From Azospirillum oleiclasticum (lineage in GTDB: Bacteria; Pseudomonadota; Alphaproteobacteria; Azospirillales; Azospirillaceae), in assembly GCF_013423485.1 (NCBI RefSeq), contig NZ_JABFFR010000001.1:682001-746000 (forward strand): a DNA stretch of 64,000 bases. The letters run 5' to 3'. Below, in pieces: positions 60,205-64,000 of the stretch. The translations under genes were made by a program, and so were the position numbers. Under the pieces are notes generated by a model. The model did no database searches. It worked only from the letters and a program-made list of their open reading frames with translations, and was not told the DNA's origin. Within the stretch, counting starts at the first letter, position 1. Each line of letters opens with the position of its first letter.

Positions 60205-60698
60205 GGGGCGACCGAGGGCACGACGCAGATCCAAGCCCGACTCGGCGGCAAGATGGAGTCGGTGGACGTAGATCGGCGTCCGATTGCCCCCCTCGATGAC
60301 CGCGGCAAGGCCCGGCACCGGAACGCCTTCTCCAGCATCCTCAGCCCCTCATTGGTCCGCCGCGTTCGACTCAGCACAATCCGGTGCCGATGCAGACCGA
60401 ACTGGTCGAGGCCAAGTCCGTCCAGGGCTCGGCCATCGGCCGCTGACCCTGAACGCAGCCAGAAGACGGGACCGGTGCCGTGCCGCCCAGCCAATCCAGC
60501 GACGAAGCCGATGCGGGCAGCGTCATCATCCTCACCCAGGAGTTCGTGGACGGCTCCCGATCGCAAACCGCAATCCGGCAGGTGACTGCCGATGGCGGGG
60601 ACACCAACGCTCAGCGGCGGACGACGTTCGGTCAAACCCAGGCATTCCAAGGCTCGGATGCGGTCCCGGAGGGCCGCGATGTTCTCACGTTGATCCAT
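60205..60698 (-). pseudogene. imuA: Broken imuA (SulA/RecA-like mutasome gene)
   Basis: The ATG at 60698 opens MDQRENIAALRDRIRALECL; LSVGVPAIGSHLPDCGLRSG, AVHELLGEDDDAARIGFVAG and GPVFWLRSGS follow the ImuA pattern, with the P-loop already degenerate. One base is lost near 60310; the next frame continues GLAAVIEGGNRTPIYVHRLH and LAAESGLDLRRALGRP. The rest of the gene, and imuB and dnaE2, are missing, so the gene is truncated near 60205. It may mark an island edge. Confidence 0.75.
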
Positions 60699-60717
60699 CG
60701 TGATGCCCTTCGGAAAA

Positions 60718-60732
60718 ATTCCTGTTTCGTTC
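60718..60732 (-). promoter_or_regulatory. Degenerate SOS box upstream of imuA
   Basis: GAAC-N7-GAAT on the minus strand, one mismatch from the alphaproteobacterial LexA site GAAC-N7-GAAC. It lies 20 bases before the imuA start, where SOS control of imuA is expected. Confidence 0.5.
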
Positions 60733-60968
60733 TGATATGCTCCGTGGGACGGGGGTGTCAAGAACGTGGCGATTCAACCAAAGTCGTTACCCGCAATGGC
60801 GAGTCGTGCGGGTTCGCCGGCCTCTCAGCATCTTTAGTAACTCCTATGGACCCAAGGGCAAAGCGTCCTTGAAGGTATTGTTAAGTGCAAGCTTATGCTG
60901 TGCATAATCGTCAAGCATCGGCTTTCCCCGCCGTCACTTCACGGAGTTCAGCGTCATGTCTCCGGGTT

Positions 60969-63347
60969 CTATCCGAACAAGGACAGGATTGCCTGCTGGC
61001 TCTGGTTGGCGATGCTCAGAGTGGTTGTGGCCAACTGCTGCCGTGTTTGAAGGGCCAGCATCTCGGAGCCAACTTCATTCTGATCAATGAGCGTGAGCTT
61101 GTTCGCACCTTCCTCAAGAATATTCGAGAATCCCTTTGTAAAATCCTCCCGCGTGGTGATGATGGCCAAGCCATTGGTCAGAACCTGAGACGCTGTCCGA
61201 ACCCGCTGCTCGGCGGTATCCAGACCCGCGATGGCGTTTTCTATGTCCGCCCGGTCCATCCAGCCATTCTGGCTATAATCGACATGCAGGCCCTTGCCTT
61301 CTACCTGGAGATTTTGACTCTCCATTATGATACCATTTCGATATGACGGGTCAAAGGCTGCAAACAGATCATTCGATCGGCTTGCCTCCTGCGTCATAGT
61401 TGTCTTGAGTGACGCTGAATACCTCGTTCCATCCGGCCACCTTATGGTCAGATCCTGCCAAAATGGGATGAGCGTCTGATCAGGATCAGTCCCGAGGCGA
61501 GATACCACGCCAACTCGCATTGATGACGCAGGAACTTCATTCGTCTCTGGAAAATTAACACTCAGGTACGTATAACCAGCATTCGGTACGACCGATGCAA
61601 ACGTACGCCCGAAATCGTCCGTAAACGAAATTGTTGCCTCCCCAGGACCAGCACTGTCTATGGGACCTTCCTGGACGCGAATGTTAGTGGAACGGCCGGG
61701 TATAAACCCTTGGATGCTCTCCGGGTTAAGGTTGTAAACACCTTGATACACTTTATAAGGGCCAATGTTGTTGTCAAATACCCAGGGAAATTTCGGCAGA
61801 CCATCAAGGATTGGCGAGTTCGTGGCAATTCCGAACCAACCGTCAGCATGTGGCTGATCATCGGTGATGCCATACCATCCAGGAGACCCTTGGCTTACCG
61901 GCTCAGAAAGGCCAATGTCCTCCTCATAAGGATTCAGAAGATCGAGGGCCTCAACGTTCAAGTATATCGTGGCACCTGAGTTTGGATTATTTCCACCCAG
62001 GACGATGGGAAATTTAGTCAGCTTTTCATTTGGAATTACAGAATGCGTTACGGAATCATATCTTGCATCCCATATATATAGATCACGGAATCCTGGGGAG
62101 TTCCCATCTGGTAGTCCCAGAGAATAACTAAAGTATGTTGATTGTGGGACCTGAAGATATTCACTTGCTTGATCTGGAGGAACGCCGACAGGTTGATAGA
62201 AGGAGGTCCCGCGTTCTGCGGAAAAGCCCATCTGGAACACGGAATTGGTTCCGGGAGCGAACGGGTCTGTTCTGGAGCAGAGCCGCTGCCCATCGACCTC
62301 GATCCTGACTGTTCCGGTCGGAAAAACGAAATCATTGACACCGTTGGCGAGCTTTCCTTGCCCAAGGGGGCTCATGAGGTCGCGGGTTACTGTAATCCCC
62401 TGCCTGTTGGTAACCTGCACGGCCAAGGCAGCGTGCTTCTCGATCTCAACCGAGCGGGTGCTGCCGTTCCCGGCAGTCGCGTCCATAAGGTCGAAATCCA
62501 CGTCAAATCGGACGCGGGAGCCGCTCTCGAAAGCGTGGTCCAACGATAGGGGAAGGCCGGCGGCATCTGCCACCTTCCATTCGTCAACGGTGAACTTCCG
62601 AGTATACGCTTCGGGCGGATTCGAGACGGTGATGGTCTTGTCCCGGCCGGGACTCCCAGTGACCGTGATCTGGATGTTGTTGAAGTTGCCCTGGGTTGAA
62701 CTCATCAGTCCGCTGACCGAGAGGCCCTTAAGGCCGAGTTGCCGCTCCGCGTCAGCGATACCCTCGGCAGCCCCCGAGATCTCGCCGTTGCCGACCACCT
62801 GGATGTCATAGGTGTCGGGGGACGTGATGTCGGTCACGCGAGCGTTCGTGACACCGACGATCCGCCGCACGTCGAGTTTGCTCTCGGTGGTCGCCCCCAT
62901 CTTCGAGCCGTCACCGACCAGGAGGTTCTTGCCGCCGTAGCCGCTGTCGCGGGCAACCCCATTGATCTGGTCCAGGATGCCGTCGAACTGGCCGGCGAGG
63001 CTCTGGCGGGTCCGGATGGACGCCGGGTCGGTTCCGAGGCTGGACAACGCTGCGGTCGTGAGCCCACGGGCTTGTGCCAGCAGATCCCCGATGTGCTTTG
63101 TCCCTTTGTCCCCGGCTCTGGCCGTGGAGATCGCCTGCCCGATGGCATCCTTCATGGCCGTCAGATCCCCGGCCCGCTGCGTCAGGGCCTTGGCGGAGAA
63201 GTAGACCGGTGGGTTGTCCAGAGCGGTATTGACCTTCAATCCGGTGGCGAATCGCTGCTGGGCAGCCGACAGCCCTTGCTGCGTCACCTGGGGGGTCAGC
63301 ACGTTCGCCCGCACTGCGGCGGAAAGCTGGACGTCGGATGAAGCCAT
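60969..63347 (-). CDS. Long flagellin with a large central insertion domain
   Basis: A 792-residue flagellin. The N-terminal D0/D1 region has SAAQQRFATGLKVNTALDNP and LTQRAGDLTAMKDAIGQAIS, and the C-terminal D1/D0 has LALQTRQQLATTTLSIANQS then QQAILSLFG. Between about residues 150 and 690 lies a large beta-rich insert with many Pro, Gly and aromatic residues (for example FPWVFDNNIGPYKVYQGVYN), far longer than the 280-420-residue flagellins common in alphaproteobacteria. The insert's middle DNA is visibly AT-richer than the ends. It would be surface exposed on the filament. The start ATG is at 63347. Confidence 0.9.
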   Translation of the reverse strand: MASSDVQLSAAVRANVLTPQVTQQGLSAAQQRFATGLKVNTALDNPPVYFSAKALTQRAGDLTAMKDAIGQAISTARAGDKGTKHIGDLLAQARGLTTAALSSLGTDPASIRTRQSLAGQFDGILDQINGVARDSGYGGKNLLVGDGSKMGATTESKLDVRRIVGVTNARVTDITSPDTYDIQVVGNGEISGAAEGIADAERQLGLKGLSVSGLMSSTQGNFNNIQITVTGSPGRDKTITVSNPPEAYTRKFTVDEWKVADAAGLPLSLDHAFESGSRVRFDVDFDLMDATAGNGSTRSVEIEKHAALAVQVTNRQGITVTRDLMSPLGQGKLANGVNDFVFPTGTVRIEVDGQRLCSRTDPFAPGTNSVFQMGFSAERGTSFYQPVGVPPDQASEYLQVPQSTYFSYSLGLPDGNSPGFRDLYIWDARYDSVTHSVIPNEKLTKFPIVLGGNNPNSGATIYLNVEALDLLNPYEEDIGLSEPVSQGSPGWYGITDDQPHADGWFGIATNSPILDGLPKFPWVFDNNIGPYKVYQGVYNLNPESIQGFIPGRSTNIRVQEGPIDSAGPGEATISFTDDFGRTFASVVPNAGYTYLSVNFPETNEVPASSMRVGVVSRLGTDPDQTLIPFWQDLTIRWPDGTRYSASLKTTMTQEASRSNDLFAAFDPSYRNGIIMESQNLQVEGKGLHVDYSQNGWMDRADIENAIAGLDTAEQRVRTASQVLTNGLAIITTREDFTKGFSNILEEGANKLTLIDQNEVGSEMLALQTRQQLATTTLSIANQSQQAILSLFG

Positions 63348-63362
63348 TGCGTCAATATCATG

Positions 63363-63416
63363 TTTGCATGATGTCAGTGTCTATTATATCAAGCAAACTT
63401 GATGCCATCATGCAAA
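63363..63416 (-). promoter_or_regulatory. Flagellin promoter region with nested palindromes
   Basis: TTTGCATGATG (63363-63373) and its exact inverse CATCATGCAAA (63406-63416) enclose a second perfect inverted repeat, ATCAAG-N4-CTTGAT (63388-63403). A TATAAT box lies at 63388-63383 on the minus strand, inside the nest, without a clear -35. A repressor or activator dimer pair is likely. Confidence 0.55.
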
Positions 63417-64000
63417 ACCTTCCACTGCGATGGCGTTTGCCACGCGGAGGTGCGTGCAGGGCAGTATGAAGGGTGGCTACCGGGCAGCTTGTTCCTGGTC
63501 GCGGAAGTTTTTACCGGGGTGCGTGGGGGGATGGGGTAGCGAGATCAATGGGGCCGTGGTGCTCATCACGCTCACATCGTCGGAATGATCCGCGGCCCAG
63601 GCCATGCCCGAAGGAATAAACTGAGATGTATATGACTCCGCACCGGCTCCATGCGGCACGCATGGCCTGCTCCAGAATGGGCGTCGCTTCGTTGGCCAAC
63701 TCCCGAGTCGCCAAGGCTATGCCTCAGTTCAGATAAAGCTCCGAGGGCGAGCATTATTATACAGATCTTGAGCCTGTCAAGCATTTGGCAAATGCAAATT
63801 GGCCACGACCTATATCTGCTTTCATATTTTCAAAGCAGAAAAGTCTCGTTATGTTCATCCCACGAACACGACGGCAATGTAAGTAACAGCGAGACAATAG
63901 GCGAACTCAGGGTGCTAATTGCCCCGGAGCGGTAACGGATTCATCAATAAATCCCCGATCAGTTCCGCAGAATTACGACACGTATACTGTAGGGACTGGA
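63417..64000. other. Intergenic stretch without a recognised gene
   Basis: I see no reading frame with family resemblance or a good ribosome site on either strand, no tRNA-like cloverleaf and no long repeat. Short frames on the minus strand (63477-63784) look like noise. Confidence 0.5.

Noticed and set aside
1-64000. CRISPR array
   Set aside because: No run of regularly spaced identical 23-40-base repeats was seen. The only short repeated motifs are the GTGTAGG and GGAAC blocks, which are irregularly spaced.

Overview
The window looks like one replicon of an alphaproteobacterium close to Azospirillum (Rhodospirillales). The support is a very GC-rich backbone, a two-component cluster with Rcp-type response regulators, an RpoE/ChrR-type stress module with a cyclopropane fatty acid synthase operon, and a long flagellin. 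The genus is inferred from gene content, not from a marker gene. I found no rRNA gene, tRNA gene or CRISPR array.

Backbone, about 1 to 28,063. A partial cysQ and a GNAT acetyltransferase open the window. A four-gene signalling operon follows: two membrane histidine kinases, a receiver-only regulator and a receiver-PAS-GGDEF diguanylate cyclase (1451-7931). Next is an aromatic-acid catabolic locus (7942-19062): a TRAP transporter with maleylacetoacetate isomerase on the minus strand, and homogentisate dioxygenase, a fumarylacetoacetate hydrolase-type enzyme, an MBL protein, an FAD hydroxylase, a DUF2783 partner and an acyl-CoA synthetase on the plus strand. A MarR-family repressor sits between the two arms, with matching operators on both sides. 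After a YcaQ-like DNA glycosylase comes a stress module (20366-25043): a ChrR-like cupin diverges from an amine-oxidase / DUF1365 / CFA synthase / DUF3833 operon, and two back-to-back RpoE-like promoters lie between them. Guanine deaminase and an S10 serine carboxypeptidase close the backbone.

Accessory island, about 28,064 to 60,200. It starts with a tyrosine recombinase and is a mosaic of mobile and defence-type genes with remnants of IS5, IS66 and serine recombinases. In order it carries: a GSU2403-type nucleotidyltransferase; a VapE-like primase/helicase followed by iteron-like repeats; a serine recombinase with a tiny partner gene; a probable graspetide (ATP-grasp RiPP) pair; a DMT transporter with a His-rich tail; a complete type I restriction-modification system with an M48-type metallopeptidase; a GHKL ATPase whose nuclease domain lies in the -1 frame behind an A AAA AAG slippery heptamer; a second copy of the recombinase + partner cassette; a DUF4258 / WYL-regulator block; and a tightly overlapping operon of two PD-(D/E)XK-like nucleases, a uracil-DNA-glycosylase-fold protein and an RNase J-like MBL enzyme, with a further nuclease-like gene facing it. 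Three small AT-rich genes of unknown function follow.

Right end, about 60,200 to 64,000. A frameshifted and truncated imuA with an SOS-like box marks a possible island edge. A 792-residue flagellin with an unusually large central domain lies behind a promoter with nested palindromes. The last ~580 bases show no convincing gene.

The strongest candidates for an undescribed system are the 54.5-58.8 kb nuclease/glycosylase/MBL operon, the frameshift-linked GHKL ATPase-nuclease at 47.7-49.7 kb, the graspetide pair at 36.9-38.0 kb, and the duplicated serine recombinase + ~75-residue partner cassette.
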